Below, piece by piece: positions 15,835 through 25,061 of a stretch of 64,000 nt of DNA (positions are counted from its first letter, which is position 1; the number at the start of each line of letters is the position of its first letter). Source of the DNA: Novosphingobium sp. Gsoil 351. GTDB taxonomy: Bacteria > Pseudomonadota > Alphaproteobacteria > Sphingomonadales > Sphingomonadaceae. The DNA lies in NCBI RefSeq assembly GCF_009707465.1, contig NZ_CP046120.1, positions 3,754,330-3,818,329 on the forward strand, given 5' to 3'. A program made the translations under genes and the position numbers. The notes beneath the pieces were generated by a model, which saw only the letters and a program-made list of their open reading frames with translations, was not told the origin of the DNA and searched no databases.

Positions 15835-17637
15835 TCACACAGGCTCCGACCCCACGTCATCTGCATCCCCTTCATTGACCAAGTCATCTCCGGCCGGCAG
15901 ACCGGGCTCTTCAATGTCTATGCCATAAGAGCGTATCTTCTTGGCACGCATCGGCGACTTTGCGGCGATTTTTCGGAGTGCCTTAAGAGAGGCCTCGTCG
16001 ATCAACTTGCTCCCCTCGTGATGGGAGTGGGCTAGTACGCGAATTGTCTCAATTGAGCGCCGCACTTCTTTGCCCTTCAAGCTTTCAAACAAACGCTCGA
16101 AATCCTCGGGGCTTTGTTTAGCCATAAGAGCCACGTCAGCGTCGTTCCAACCGCGCCCTTCTCCGATTGACCGGAGCACGTCGAGCGGGTTTCGCTCGTC
16201 GACATAAGCTGCACGGCGCTTCTCAAAAGCTTGCCGCAGCGCCGGATCGAGCCTGTCATCTGCGCTAAAGTGATGATTTCCTATATTGAAGAACTCCGGT
16301 TTTGCATCATTATGAGCGGACACATATGCCGCTATGATCTCATCCGCCTGCTGTTCTCGGCCTTCCTCTCGAAGCACCCTGATCGCACTATTAATATTTA
16401 CGGGAGTTATCGAATCAGCTTCTGAGATAGAGCTCGTATAAAGAGCGTCAAGAAATTCCCCATCGTCGACGGAAAGAGAACCGTGATACATATCCTGCCA
16501 TACGCGGGTAAACTCGCTGTCGCGGGCATGAGCTTTGTGTTCAGCCGCCAGGACCAATGCCGCTTTTTTTAATTCTTCATCTTGAAAGTACCCTGCTTCA
16601 GCACCGTCTATGATTATCTCGTCGATTGAACTCACAAATGAGAATGGATAGTCAGCAACTATCTTGCGGAAGCGCTCAGTTTCCTCGTCCAGGGGTTCGC
16701 GTCCTGCCCGCATCGTCAAGCTGAGCTCATTGTAACCACGGATCAATGCCAAATTCGGAGCAATTTTTGGCTGCTGCACAGCCCAGCTGGCTAACGCCAA
16801 GGTTGCAACTGCCTCGTTCACTAGAGTATCTTCGTGGTCTGAGAGAATGTCTATTAAACGGGTTGCAAGCCGTTCTATTTTCTTAATGACTCGAATGTTG
16901 GTTATGCCGAGGTGTATAATGAGCGGGGCGAGCACTTCGGCCGTGCGGGTGGCGGTTGATAGCGCAATGCGGACGGCCTCTTCGCGCGATGGATCGAAAA
17001 GCAGCGTTGTGTCAGCAACCTTCTCTAGCTGGCGATTGAACTCATCGCGATCGTCAAGCTCCTCGTCATTGAGAAGGAGTACCACCTTGCAGGCCCGCTC
17101 CTCCTTCAGAAATGATGCGATGCCGAGGAATTCGCGGGCTCCAAGGCCAGAACCAGCGCGTTCGAGATCGTCGAGGCACACGATTTGTCGCCGCACCAGC
17201 AGGAATGCAGACTTCGCTAATAAATCAGTGACGCCCCTTCGATTGAAAGCCGCAGCGGTCCACTCGACTAACTTCCCCAACTTTCGAACCGAGTCGAGTT
17301 CTTGAACTAGATCGCGAAACGTATTTTCGTTGGCGTCCTTTCCGATATTTGCACCAGATACTGTTTTCTCGAAAACTGCATAGCGGAGGTCGTCAAGAGA
17401 GTTAAGGCCGAAGAGAGAGACATAGGCGTACCGGTCTAATTTAAGTGTCTCGGCTTGGACCGCGGAACTAAGGAATGCGCGCCAGCCATAAGTTTTGCCA
17501 ACGCCCCACTTCCCCTTGATACACAGCACCTCCGGAGCATCGGTAGACAGGAACCGGCGAATTTCGTTTTCGATATGCGCTAGCGACAACCTCGTACCCC
17601 TCGATCCTGTCGCCGGCCGCGTGGACGGCTGGTACAC
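15835..17637 (-). CDS. KAP-like P-loop NTPase
   Basis: A 600-residue protein. The P-loop is GKWGVGKT (42-49), the Walker B is IVCLDDLER (Asp156-Asp157), and VVLLLNDEELD follows, the arrangement of KAP/STAND-type NTPases (as in PifA). The following helical region to about residue 300 fits an ATPase lid, and the rest is charged helical repeats without a named domain. No membrane segments are evident, unlike many KAP proteins. Start is GTG 17637 with no good ribosome site; a TTG 48 bases in is an alternative. Its base composition is visibly more AT-rich than the neighbours, a sign of transfer. It is divergent from nothing: it is the gene nearest the tRNA, upstream of the R-M enzyme. Anti-phage defence is inferred from family and context. 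Confidence 0.7.
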   Translation of the reverse strand: MYQPSTRPATGSRGTRLSLAHIENEIRRFLSTDAPEVLCIKGKWGVGKTYGWRAFLSSAVQAETLKLDRYAYVSLFGLNSLDDLRYAVFEKTVSGANIGKDANENTFRDLVQELDSVRKLGKLVEWTAAAFNRRGVTDLLAKSAFLLVRRQIVCLDDLERAGSGLGAREFLGIASFLKEERACKVVLLLNDEELDDRDEFNRQLEKVADTTLLFDPSREEAVRIALSTATRTAEVLAPLIIHLGITNIRVIKKIERLATRLIDILSDHEDTLVNEAVATLALASWAVQQPKIAPNLALIRGYNELSLTMRAGREPLDEETERFRKIVADYPFSFVSSIDEIIIDGAEAGYFQDEELKKAALVLAAEHKAHARDSEFTRVWQDMYHGSLSVDDGEFLDALYTSSISEADSITPVNINSAIRVLREEGREQQADEIIAAYVSAHNDAKPEFFNIGNHHFSADDRLDPALRQAFEKRRAAYVDERNPLDVLRSIGEGRGWNDADVALMAKQSPEDFERLFESLKGKEVRRSIETIRVLAHSHHEGSKLIDEASLKALRKIAAKSPMRAKKIRSYGIDIEEPGLPAGDDLVNEGDADDVGSEPV

Positions 17638-17843
17638 CTTGGGCCAAATAGAAGTCAGCAGGAACAGGCAAGAGGTATCACCTAGAAACGTCGGATGCAG
17701 ATTTGAGCCACGAAGCGACGGGCGACCGCCTCACGAGCAGCCAGAATGGGCACAAACTATCGCAAGACTAGGGCTCAAGTGTGGGAGCCATGCTAGTTCA
17801 CCGCGAAAAACGCGTTCACTTTCAATAAGTTGATGTTCGGCAA

Positions 17844-17919
<76 letters not shown>

Positions 17920-17936
17920 GCTTGTCGCCCCATGCG

Positions 17937-18806
17937 TCAGCGCGCGCCGAAGGTCCAGCCTTCGGTGTGGCGGACCGCGTCGAGACCGGGTGGGTTCCAC
18001 AGCGCGGGATCGTGCGCGACGGCGCGCAGCCACGCGGCGGTAAGGATCGCGTCGGTGCTGTGATCGTCGTAGCGCGCCAGCGGAGCGTGCGGATGGCTTC
18101 CCAGTCGCACCAGTGTGGCATCAAGACTCACGCCATCGCGCAGCTTGCTGCGTCCCTTTCGCACCCCGGCGGCGCGTGCGGCGATCGAGGTGTAGATTTC
18201 GACGATCAGCGGGCCCCGTTCGGGCACCGGATCGAACGGCCACACGGGAACCCGTCCGGCGAGTCGATGGAGCACGCGCATCCCCGTCAGGCTCGACTTG
18301 CCGACTTGCGCCGCGCCAACGAGGTTGAAGCAACTGACCGGCGAGACCCCGCACAGGCGTTGGCGATGCTCGACCGCGCGAAAGCGTCCCGCGCCTCCGC
18401 CAAACCATGCTCCCTCGCGACCGCCGTGACGACGGAAATGCGGTGCGAAGTCAACGTGATCGGCGAAGGTGCTGGCACCGAGGTGAGGTTCTCCGGCGCA
18501 GGTATCGTCGACTAGCTTCCACAGGTTTCGAGCATCGCGCGGTTGAGCCACCGAGCCGGGAAAATATGCATCGGTGTCGGCGAATGGCAGCGCGGGCGAA
18601 AGGTCGAGGCCGACGATCATGTCGGTTCCGGTCTCGCCGTGCTCGATCAGCCACTCGAGGATCGCTTCGCGCGACCAGCCCCCGCCCGGCACGATGAGCG
18701 TGGGCGCGTTTTTGCCGATCTCGCACCACGCCACGGCGAGCCCCTTGGGTCGCGCCACCGCCTGTCCCGACCAGTCGACGCACGCGAACCGGCTGAACCT
18801 ACGCAC
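17937..18806 (-). CDS. DUF429-like RNase H-fold protein
   Basis: A 289-residue protein starting [15 protein letters not shown]. The ACVDWSG strand, followed by VGLDLSPALPF (about 85) and a C-terminal YDDHSTDAILTAAWLR with acidic residues, fits the RNase H-like fold of the DUF429 family, in which scattered Asp residues bind metal. The middle region (QVGKSSLTGMRVL) is a conserved loop, not a full P-loop. Its start overlaps the stop of rarA by 8 bases, so it is co-transcribed with it; a DNA-maintenance role is possible but unproven. Confidence 0.65.
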   Translation of the reverse strand: MRRFSRFACVDWSGQAVARPKGLAVAWCEIGKNAPTLIVPGGGWSREAILEWLIEHGETGTDMIVGLDLSPALPFADTDAYFPGSVAQPRDARNLWKLVDDTCAGEPHLGASTFADHVDFAPHFRRHGGREGAWFGGGAGRFRAVEHRQRLCGVSPVSCFNLVGAAQVGKSSLTGMRVLHRLAGRVPVWPFDPVPERGPLIVEIYTSIAARAAGVRKGRSKLRDGVSLDATLVRLGSHPHAPLARYDDHSTDAILTAAWLRAVAHDPALWNPPGLDAVRHTEGWTFGAR

Positions 18807-20115
18807 GCTCGCGCCGCAATTTGTCCCAGTACGCTATCCGCTCCGCGACCTGGCGCTCGAACCCGCGTTCGACCGGGCGGTAATAGGTCTGCGGCTCCAT
18901 CTCCGCGGGCCAGTAGCTCGCGCCCGAAAATCCGTCGTCGGCATCGTGGTCGTAGGCGTAGCCCTGGCCGTAGCCGATGTCCTTCATCAGCTTGGTCGGC
19001 GCGTTGAGGATGTTGGCGGGGGGCATCAGGCTGCCGGTTTCCTTCGCGCTGCGCCACGCCGCCCTCTGCGCCATGTAGGCCGCGTTCGATTTGGGCGCGG
19101 TGGCGAGGTAGAGGCAGGCCTGGACGATCGCCAGCTCGCCCTCGGGCGAGCCGAGGAACTCGTAGGCGTCCTTGGCGGCCAGGCACTGGACCAACGCTTG
19201 CGGATCGGCGAGGCCGACGTCCTCGACCGCGGCGCGGGTCAGACGGCGCAGCACGAACAGCGGCTCCTCGCCGGCGACGAGCATCCGCGCGAGGTAATAG
19301 AGGCTGGCCTGCGGATCCGAGCCGCGCAGCGCCTTGTGCAGCGCCGAGATCAGATTGTAGTGGCCCTCGCGGTCCTTGTCGTAGACCGCGACGCGGCGCT
19401 GGAGGAACTGCGACAGCCCCGCCGTATCGAGCGGTTGGTCCAATCCAATGTCGAACAGCGTCGCCGCCTGGTTGAGCAGGAAGCGCCCGTCGCCATCGGC
19501 TGCGGCGACCAGCGCATCGCGCGCGGCGGCGGTCACCGGCAGCGGCTTGCCGACGTTGGCCTCGGCCTTTTCCAGCAACTGGCACAGCGCCTTGTGATCG
19601 AGCCTGTGGAGGATCAGCACCTGCGCGCGGCTGAGCAGCGCGGCGTTGAGCTCGAAGCTGGGATTCTCGGTGGTCGCGCCAATCAGGGTGACGGTGCCGT
19701 TCTCGACGAACGGCAGGAAACCGTCCTGCTGGGCGCGGTTGAAGCGGTGAATCTCGTCCACCAGCAGCAGCGTGCGCTGCCCGGCCTTGGCCATCGTCTC
19801 GGCCTCAGCGAACGCCTTCTTGAGGTCGGCAACGCCCGAGAAGACCGCCGAAAGCGAGACGAAGCGCATCCCGACGGCATCCGCGAGCAGCCGGGCGATG
19901 CTGGTCTTGCCGGTGCCCGGCGGTCCCCACAGGATCATGGACGAGAGCTTGCCCGCCGCAACCATACGCCCGATCGCGCCTTCGGGGCCGGTCAGGTGCT
20001 CCTGCCCGACGACCTCGGCCAGGGTCTGTGGGCGCAAACGGTCGGCCAATGGCGCGTCTTTGGACGGCCTATCGGCGGGCTGGTGCGGCAAATCGGCGGC
20101 AAACAGGTCGGCCAT
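18799..20115 (-). CDS. rarA: Replication-associated recombination protein A (RarA/MgsA)
   Basis: About 438 residues from the ATG at 20115 ([13 protein letters not shown]). This is an AAA+ ATPase related to clamp loaders and eukaryotic WRNIP1 that acts at stalled replication forks. Visible motifs: [15 protein letters not shown], Walker A GPPGTGKT (64-71), Walker [12 protein letters not shown], sensor 1 [10 protein letters not shown], and the C-terminal tetramerisation part with [22 protein letters not shown] and MPPANIL. Full length. A longer in-frame start at 20367 would add an Arg/Ser-rich unlike segment and run into the divergent regulator, so it is rejected. It is upstream of and overlaps the DUF429-like gene. 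Confidence 0.95.
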   Translation of the reverse strand: MADLFAADLPHQPADRPSKDAPLADRLRPQTLAEVVGQEHLTGPEGAIGRMVAAGKLSSMILWGPPGTGKTSIARLLADAVGMRFVSLSAVFSGVADLKKAFAEAETMAKAGQRTLLLVDEIHRFNRAQQDGFLPFVENGTVTLIGATTENPSFELNAALLSRAQVLILHRLDHKALCQLLEKAEANVGKPLPVTAAARDALVAAADGDGRFLLNQAATLFDIGLDQPLDTAGLSQFLQRRVAVYDKDREGHYNLISALHKALRGSDPQASLYYLARMLVAGEEPLFVLRRLTRAAVEDVGLADPQALVQCLAAKDAYEFLGSPEGELAIVQACLYLATAPKSNAAYMAQRAAWRSAKETGSLMPPANILNAPTKLMKDIGYGQGYAYDHDADDGFSGASYWPAEMEPQTYYRPVERGFERQVAERIAYWDKLRRERA

Positions 20116-20174
20116 CGCGGCCCAAGATAGGCGCGATGGAAAAAATTGCATCGGGGCTTGCAGGGCGCCAATAA

Positions 20175-20201
20175 AGATATATCTTAGTGACATCTTAGAT
20201 G
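20175..20201. promoter_or_regulatory. Tandem palindromes before the PadR-like gene (candidate autoregulatory operator)
   Basis: Two perfect palindromes, AGATATATCT (20175-20184) and CATCTTAGATG (20191-20201), centred 17 bases apart. They share the ATCTTAG word and lie 22-48 bases before the chosen start of the PadR-family regulator. PadR proteins commonly repress their own promoter at AT-rich dyads of this kind. The AT-rich patch stands out from the surrounding GC-rich sequence and also faces the rarA start at 20115. Confidence 0.6.
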
Positions 20202-20222
20202 CATAACGAAAGGAACGCGCAA

Positions 20223-20855
20223 ATGCGCATGCACGGATGTTACGAAGGCCGCCGCGGACGCGGTCCGGGCTGGCCGATGCTGGCGATGATGATGGGCGGA
20301 CGTGGCCGGGGTCGCGGAGGGTCCTGGGAATGGAGCTTTGGCGATGGCGCCAATGACTTTGGGCCACGCCAGCGCAGCGGCGGCCGGGGCGGGCCGCGTG
20401 GGCGGATGTTCGCCGGGGGCGAACTCCGCCTGCTGTTGCTCAAGCTCATCGGTGACGAAACCCGCCACGGCTACGAACTGATCAAGGCGATCGAGGAGCT
20501 GACCGGGGGCAACTACGCGCCGAGCCCCGGGGTGGTCTATCCTACGCTCAGCCTGTTGCTCGACGAAGGGATGATCGCGGAGAAGGCCGACGATACCCCG
20601 CGCAAGGCCTTCACGATCACCCCGGAAGGTCAGACCGAACTTTCTGACCGAGTGGACGAGGCTGAAGCGCTGGTCGCTCGGCTCATCGCGCTCAACGAGG
20701 ACGACGACGCGCACCGCGCCCCACCGATCGGACGCGCGGTCGGCAACCTGTTCGCCGCGTTGCGCGGGCGCGCCCAGAGCGGGTTCGATGCCGAGACGGT
20801 CCACCAGGTCGCTGAAATCCTCGACGAAGCCGCGCGCAAGATCGAGCGGCTGTAA
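20223..20855 (+). CDS. PadR-family transcriptional regulator with Gly/Arg-rich N-terminus
   Basis: About 210 residues. I choose the ATG at 20223 (AAAGGA 8-9 bases upstream); an ATG at 20199 lies inside a palindrome and lacks a site. Residues about 1-65 are low-complexity Gly, Arg, Met (RRGRGPGWPMLAMMMGGRGR), which is also seen in metal- or stress-related PadR relatives. The winged helix follows: LRLLLLKLIGDETRHGYEL, then SPGVVYPTLSLLLDEGMI and the wing with TPEGQTEL. The C-terminal helices (about 150-210) serve dimerisation. Ligand unknown. A small membrane protein follows 104 bases later and may be its target. Confidence 0.9.
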   Translation: MRMHGCYEGRRGRGPGWPMLAMMMGGRGRGRGGSWEWSFGDGANDFGPRQRSGGRGGPRGRMFAGGELRLLLLKLIGDETRHGYELIKAIEELTGGNYAPSPGVVYPTLSLLLDEGMIAEKADDTPRKAFTITPEGQTELSDRVDEAEALVARLIALNEDDDAHRAPPIGRAVGNLFAALRGRAQSGFDAETVHQVAEILDEAARKIERL

Positions 20856-20959
20856 GCACGGCTTTCCTCGCAAGCCGGTCGCGGCGCGGGCCGACGCGAT
20901 TCGCGTTGCCCGCGCCGTAGTGGTATCATGGCGCACGTGGTCGCCTGGGGAGGGGAAGC

Positions 20960-21412
20960 ATGGCCGATTTGCTCGAAGACGGAGCGCTGCTCGAAGAAGA
21001 CGGCGATCGACCCGCGGCCCCTTGGCATTTCTGGGCGGTCGCCGCGGTCGGACTGTTGTGGAACAGCTTCGGCGCGATCGACTACACCATGACCCAGCTT
21101 CGCAATCCGGCGTGGATCGGTCAGATCGACGCCGAGATGCTGGCGAAGATCGACGCCGCGCCGGTGTGGGCGACGTCGTGCTGGGCGTTGGGTGTGTGGG
21201 GTTCGTTCGCGGGGGCGGTTTTGCTTCTGGTCCGCTCGCGCCACGCCGCCGCCGCCTTCGCCGTATCTTTCGTCGCGGCTCTCGTCAGCTTCGCCTGGCA
21301 ATATTCTGCGGGACTGGTGGCTAGTCCGATCCTGCCGATGGTGATCCTGGCCGCGGTGGCGTTTTTCTGGTGGTACGCCGGCAAGATGCGCACCGATGGC
21401 GTGCTGACTTAA
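20960..21412 (+). CDS. Small four-helix membrane protein
   Basis: A 150-residue integral membrane protein with a GGGGAGGGG site before the ATG. Four hydrophobic segments are visible: about 22-40 (HFWAVAAVGLLWNSFGAID), 72-93 (SCWALGVWGSFAGAVLLLV), 97-113 and 120-139 (ILPMVILAAVAFFWWYAG). Proteins of this size and pattern are common and uncharacterised in sphingomonads. It follows the PadR-like gene on the same strand, and PadR regulators often control an adjacent membrane protein gene. Confidence 0.75.
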   Translation: MADLLEDGALLEEDGDRPAAPWHFWAVAAVGLLWNSFGAIDYTMTQLRNPAWIGQIDAEMLAKIDAAPVWATSCWALGVWGSFAGAVLLLVRSRHAAAAFAVSFVAALVSFAWQYSAGLVASPILPMVILAAVAFFWWYAGKMRTDGVLT

Positions 21413-21413
21413 T

Positions 21414-22286
21414 TCAAGGCGCCGAGGCGGCCGCGCTGGGGGTGGTCACCGGCGCGCCGCTGCCGTCGTTGAGGTCGCGCGGCTCGAGGATCGCGGCGGT
21501 TTCGATCAGATCCAGCGCGCGCTGGGCGCGGACGTAGCGCTCGGCAAGCGCCAGCCAGTTGCCCGCGGCGTCATGGCCCGGCATCCGCCGGACTTCGTCG
21601 ATCGCGGCTTCGGCGCGCCCGGTTTCCAGAAAGGTCCGCGCGCGCCCATAGCGCTGCTCGGGCGCGGGCGAGGGCGCGCTGGCGCGGCGGATCACGAACA
21701 GGCTCGCCAGCTCCGTCCGGACCCGCGTAACCACGTTGACGTCGCGTGGCGGCGCGACCAGCGTCGGCTCCAACGCCGCCAGTCCCTGTTCGAGCGCGTC
21801 AAGCGTCACCGGGCTGCGCGATACCTCGACCAGGGTGGTGACCGCGTTGGGTTGGGCGTTGCCGAAGCGCAATTTGAGCTGGTCTTCGAGAAATCCTAAC
21901 GGTGCTCCTCGCTCGACCGCGCGTCTGGCCGCGGCGGCAATCAGGAGCCCTTCGGCACGCGCGGCATTGCCCGATGCAGCTTCGGCTTCGAGGTTGAGGC
22001 GGGTCATGCGCTGTTCGAGCTCGGCCATCCGCACGCCCAGCGCAGTTTGCGCGGATTCAAGATCCGCCGCGCTCGGGGCGGGCGTTGGGGAGGCGAACGG
22101 CGCGGTAACCGTCGCGCCGGTAGCCGGTTTGGAGGTGAATTCGATCCAGCCCAGGCGGCTCGCCGCCCAAAGGCCGCCCGCACCGCCCAGCGCGACCGCG
22201 CAAATCAGCGCTAGCACGAGCAATCTCCCGCTCGTCCGGCCTCGCGCCGCAGCGCGCGACGGCTGGTTCAGATAATCATCCAGCAT
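21414..22286 (-). CDS. HemX/mitofilin-like inner-membrane protein
   Basis: A 290-residue protein with a short cytoplasmic N-terminus, one membrane segment at about 22-45 (LLVLALICAVALGGAGGLWA), then a Pro/Ala linker and a coiled coil at about 75-125 (AQTALGVRMAELEQRM). The C-terminal domain, about 130-270, is helical. This matches the mitofilin/HemX-type proteins commonly encoded beside hemD in alphaproteobacteria. It overlaps hemD by 11 bases and ends the hemC-hemD set. A scaffold role in haem synthesis or envelope organisation is inferred. Confidence 0.75.
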   Translation of the reverse strand: MLDDYLNQPSRAAARGRTSGRLLVLALICAVALGGAGGLWAASRLGWIEFTSKPATGATVTAPFASPTPAPSAADLESAQTALGVRMAELEQRMTRLNLEAEAASGNAARAEGLLIAAAARRAVERGAPLGFLEDQLKLRFGNAQPNAVTTLVEVSRSPVTLDALEQGLAALEPTLVAPPRDVNVVTRVRTELASLFVIRRASAPSPAPEQRYGRARTFLETGRAEAAIDEVRRMPGHDAAGNWLALAERYVRAQRALDLIETAAILEPRDLNDGSGAPVTTPSAAASAP

Positions 22287-23007
22287 TCCGTTTTTTTGCG
22301 TCCGTTTCCCCGAAGCGCGCAGTCTGACACATCCGTGCGGCCAAGGCCAGCAGTGCGCCGTCGTCCGGCCGTGCCGCGCTCGCGACGGACGCCCACCCGG
22401 AACCTGCCGCCTCCGCGATTCGTGGGCCGAGGCAGGCGAGATCGATGTTGTCGCACGCGATCCGCAAACGCCCGCACTCGGAAGCGAAATGGCGGGCTGC
22501 GGCAGCGGAGTGGAGCAGAACCACAGCGCCTTCGCCCAGCAACCTGGCGCCAGCCTCGCTCAGCGCAAGCGGCTCGGCTTGGTACACGACCACCGTCTCG
22601 ACGACCGTGCCTGGCTCTGGAGACAGGGGGACATGCTCGTCTCCGGCGAGGCGGAGAACGCGGCGGCGTCCATCGCGTGCGAGCTGGGCGGTCAGATTCT
22701 GCAACCCGCCGCTGCCGATTGCCTTGACCTGGAAACCGCCATGGCGTGCGGCATCGGCAGTCGCTTCGCCCACGACGTAGGCCGGCAGCGAGGCATATGC
22801 GCCAAGTTTGGCCCCGCCGTGCCGCAAAACATTGGCGCTGCCGATCAACAGCGCATCGAAGCCGGTTGCCGCCGGACCTTCCCATGCCCTGGGAACGATC
22901 CGGAACAGCGGTTCGCCATAAGCGGGAAGCGCCAAGGCCTTGGCCGCGGCCAACGTTGCGGCGTTGCCAGGCTCCGGGCGAAAGACCAGCAGCGGCCTGG
23001 GCTTCAC
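22276..23007 (-). CDS. hemD: Uroporphyrinogen-III synthase
   Basis: A 243-residue cytoplasmic enzyme that cyclises hydroxymethylbilane to uroporphyrinogen III with inversion of ring D. The two-lobed fold is seen as VFRPEPGNAATLAAAKALAL at the start, FDALLIGSANVLRH and YVVGEATADAARHGG in lobe one, and VVVLLHSAAAARHFA and LACLGPRIAEAAG in lobe two. Sequence is poorly conserved in this family, but position immediately after hemC (ATGA-type overlap at 23004-23007) makes the call firm. Confidence 0.9.
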   Translation of the reverse strand: MKPRPLLVFRPEPGNAATLAAAKALALPAYGEPLFRIVPRAWEGPAATGFDALLIGSANVLRHGGAKLGAYASLPAYVVGEATADAARHGGFQVKAIGSGGLQNLTAQLARDGRRRVLRLAGDEHVPLSPEPGTVVETVVVYQAEPLALSEAGARLLGEGAVVLLHSAAAARHFASECGRLRIACDNIDLACLGPRIAEAAGSGWASVASAARPDDGALLALAARMCQTARFGETDAKKRNAG

Positions 23008-23966
23008 CCTCCCGGTCCCGCGAACAGGCGGACGATCTCGGGATCGGCGGCGGACAGCATCTCGCGGGCTAGCCGCGCCGGACCGTCCGCATCATCCGGC
23101 GCAAACCGCACCGATCGTTCGATCCGCGCCGCGCCGTCTTCGCTGAACAGCGCGGCGCGCATGTCGATTCCGTCGTCGCCATGGCGGCACAGCACCGCCA
23201 CCGGGCTGTGGCAATTGCCGCCCAAAGCGGCGAGCAGCGCGCGCTCGGCCATTACTTCGGCGCGGCTCGGGGGATGATCGATCGCGCTGAGCCAAGCGTG
23301 TACCTGTAAATCCCGGTCATCCTGTGCTTTTCCAAGGATGGCGCGGCATTCAATCCCAATCGCGCCTTGCGCGGGGGCGGGCATCCAGTCGTCGCACTCT
23401 AGCGGCGTGCCGACCCCGTTCTCGCCCAGCCGCGCCAGCCCCGCGGCGGCGAGCAGGGTGACGTCGGCCTCGCCCGCGGCCAGCTTGGCGATCCGCGTGG
23501 CGACGTTGCCGCGGAAGGTCAGGACCGTCACGTCGGGCCGGGCATGAAGCATCTGAGCGGCGCGGCGCGGGGCGCTGGTGCCGACCCGCGCACCGGCCGG
23601 AATCGCGGCGATCGAGGCAGCGCCGACCAGCACGTCGCGTACGTCCTCGCGCGGCAGGATCGCGGCGATCGTAAGGAAAGCGGGACGCACGGTCTCGACG
23701 TCCTTCATCGAATGCACCGCGGCATCGATCCGGCGCTCGTCGAGCCAGGCGTCGAGTTCCTTGGTCCACAGCGCCTTGCCGCCGATCTCCGACAGGGGGC
23801 GATCCTGCACCCGGTCGCCGCTGGCGATCACCGTTACCAGCTCGACCGCGCTCTCGGGCCAGCCGTGCGCGGCGCACAACCTTGCCCGGGTTTCCTCCGC
23901 CTGAGCGAGCGCGAGCGGGGAGCGGCGGGTGCCGAGGCGGAGCGGGCGGTCGGACGAAGGGGTCAT
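23004..23966 (-). CDS. hemC: Porphobilinogen deaminase (hydroxymethylbilane synthase)
   Basis: A 320-residue enzyme that joins four porphobilinogens to hydroxymethylbilane. Motifs in order: [15 protein letters not shown] (substrate Arg loop), [11 protein letters not shown] with [30 protein letters not shown], and [14 protein letters not shown], where the Cys carries the dipyrromethane cofactor. Full length with all key residues. It is the first gene of the hemC-hemD-hemX-like operon and diverges from tsaD, with only 45 bases between the two start codons. Confidence 0.95.
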   Translation of the reverse strand: MTPSSDRPLRLGTRRSPLALAQAEETRARLCAAHGWPESAVELVTVIASGDRVQDRPLSEIGGKALWTKELDAWLDERRIDAAVHSMKDVETVRPAFLTIAAILPREDVRDVLVGAASIAAIPAGARVGTSAPRRAAQMLHARPDVTVLTFRGNVATRIAKLAAGEADVTLLAAAGLARLGENGVGTPLECDDWMPAPAQGAIGIECRAILGKAQDDRDLQVHAWLSAIDHPPSRAEVMAERALLAALGGNCHSPVAVLCRHGDDGIDMRAALFSEDGAARIERSVRFAPDDADGPARLAREMLSAADPEIVRLFAGPGG

Positions 23967-24011
23967 GCGCGGGTTGTGCTAATGGCCATTTCCGTTCAGG
24001 GAAAGGGCGCA

Positions 24012-25061
24012 ATGGCGCTGATCCTCGGGATAGAATCGAGCTGCGACGAGACTGCGGCGGCGATCGTCGATACGTCCGCGCCGACGCTTGAACACCGCAT
24101 CCTTGCCCAGCACATTGCCTCGCAGGACGAGGCGCACCGCCCCTATGGCGGGGTGGTTCCCGAAATCGCAGCGCGGGCGCATGTCGAGAAGCTCGCTCCG
24201 TTGATCGCGGCGACGCTGGCCGATGCAGGGCTCGACCTGTCCGACATGGACGCCATCGCGGCGACCGCAGGGCCGGGGCTGATCGGCGGGGTGATGGTCG
24301 GGCTGGTCACGGCCAAGGCGCTGGCAATGGCTGGAGACAAGCCGCTGCTCGCGGTCAACCATCTCGAAGGCCACGCCCTGTCGCCGCGGCTGGCCGATCC
24401 GGCGCTCGCCTATCCCTATTGTCTGCTGCTGGTTTCGGGCGGGCATTGCCAAGTGCTCGAGGTCCGTGGGGTGGGAGACTATCGCAGGTTGGCGACCACG
24501 ATCGACGATGCCCTGGGAGAAGCGTTCGACAAGACCGCCAAGCTGCTGGGCCTTGGCTATCCCGGCGGGCCGGCGGTGGAGAAGCTGGCGAGGCAAGGGA
24601 ACCCTCGCGCGATCAGATTTCCCCGGCCACTGGTGGGCTCGGGCGACGCCAACTTCTCGTTCGCCGGGCTCAAGAGCGCTGTGGCGCGGATCGTGCAGGG
24701 CGGTGGAGAGGACCCTGCCGACGTCGCCGCCTCGTTCCAGCAGGCCGCAATCGATTGCGTGGTGGATCGCACGCGCATCGCGCTGGGCGGCCTTTCCGGG
24801 ATGAGCGCGCTGGTCGTCGCCGGCGGGGTCGCCGCCAATGCTGCCATCCGCGTCGCGCTCGAAGGGCTCGCGGCGGAGCACGGCCTGCGATTCGTCGCAC
24901 CGCCGCCCGCCCTGTGCACCGACAACGCGGCGATGATCGCCTGGGCTGGGGGCGAGCGGCTGGCAGCGGGATACGCCGATCCGCTCGACGCCATGGCTCG
25001 CCCGCGCTGGCCGCTCGACCCGACCGCCGAGGCGGTGCGCGGCGCAGGGGTCAAGGCATGA
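24012..25061 (+). CDS. tsaD: tRNA N6-adenosine threonylcarbamoyltransferase TsaD
   Basis: A 349-residue ASKHA-fold protein that transfers threonylcarbamoyl to A37 of ANN-decoding tRNAs. It starts [15 protein letters not shown], the family signature, at the ATG at 24012. Other motifs: [18 protein letters not shown], the metal site [38 protein letters not shown] and [11 protein letters not shown]. An upstream in-frame start would reach into hemC and is rejected. The stop overlaps the gpsA start (ATGA). Confidence 0.95.
   Translation: MALILGIESSCDETAAAIVDTSAPTLEHRILAQHIASQDEAHRPYGGVVPEIAARAHVEKLAPLIAATLADAGLDLSDMDAIAATAGPGLIGGVMVGLVTAKALAMAGDKPLLAVNHLEGHALSPRLADPALAYPYCLLLVSGGHCQVLEVRGVGDYRRLATTIDDALGEAFDKTAKLLGLGYPGGPAVEKLARQGNPRAIRFPRPLVGSGDANFSFAGLKSAVARIVQGGGEDPADVAASFQQAAIDCVVDRTRIALGGLSGMSALVVAGGVAANAAIRVALEGLAAEHGLRFVAPPPALCTDNAAMIAWAGGERLAAGYADPLDAMARPRWPLDPTAEAVRGAGVKA

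Noticed and set aside
20116..20367. Longer rarA start at 20367
   Set aside because: The extra N-terminus is unlike RarA and would overlap the PadR-like gene and its operator; ATG 20115 gives the family start.
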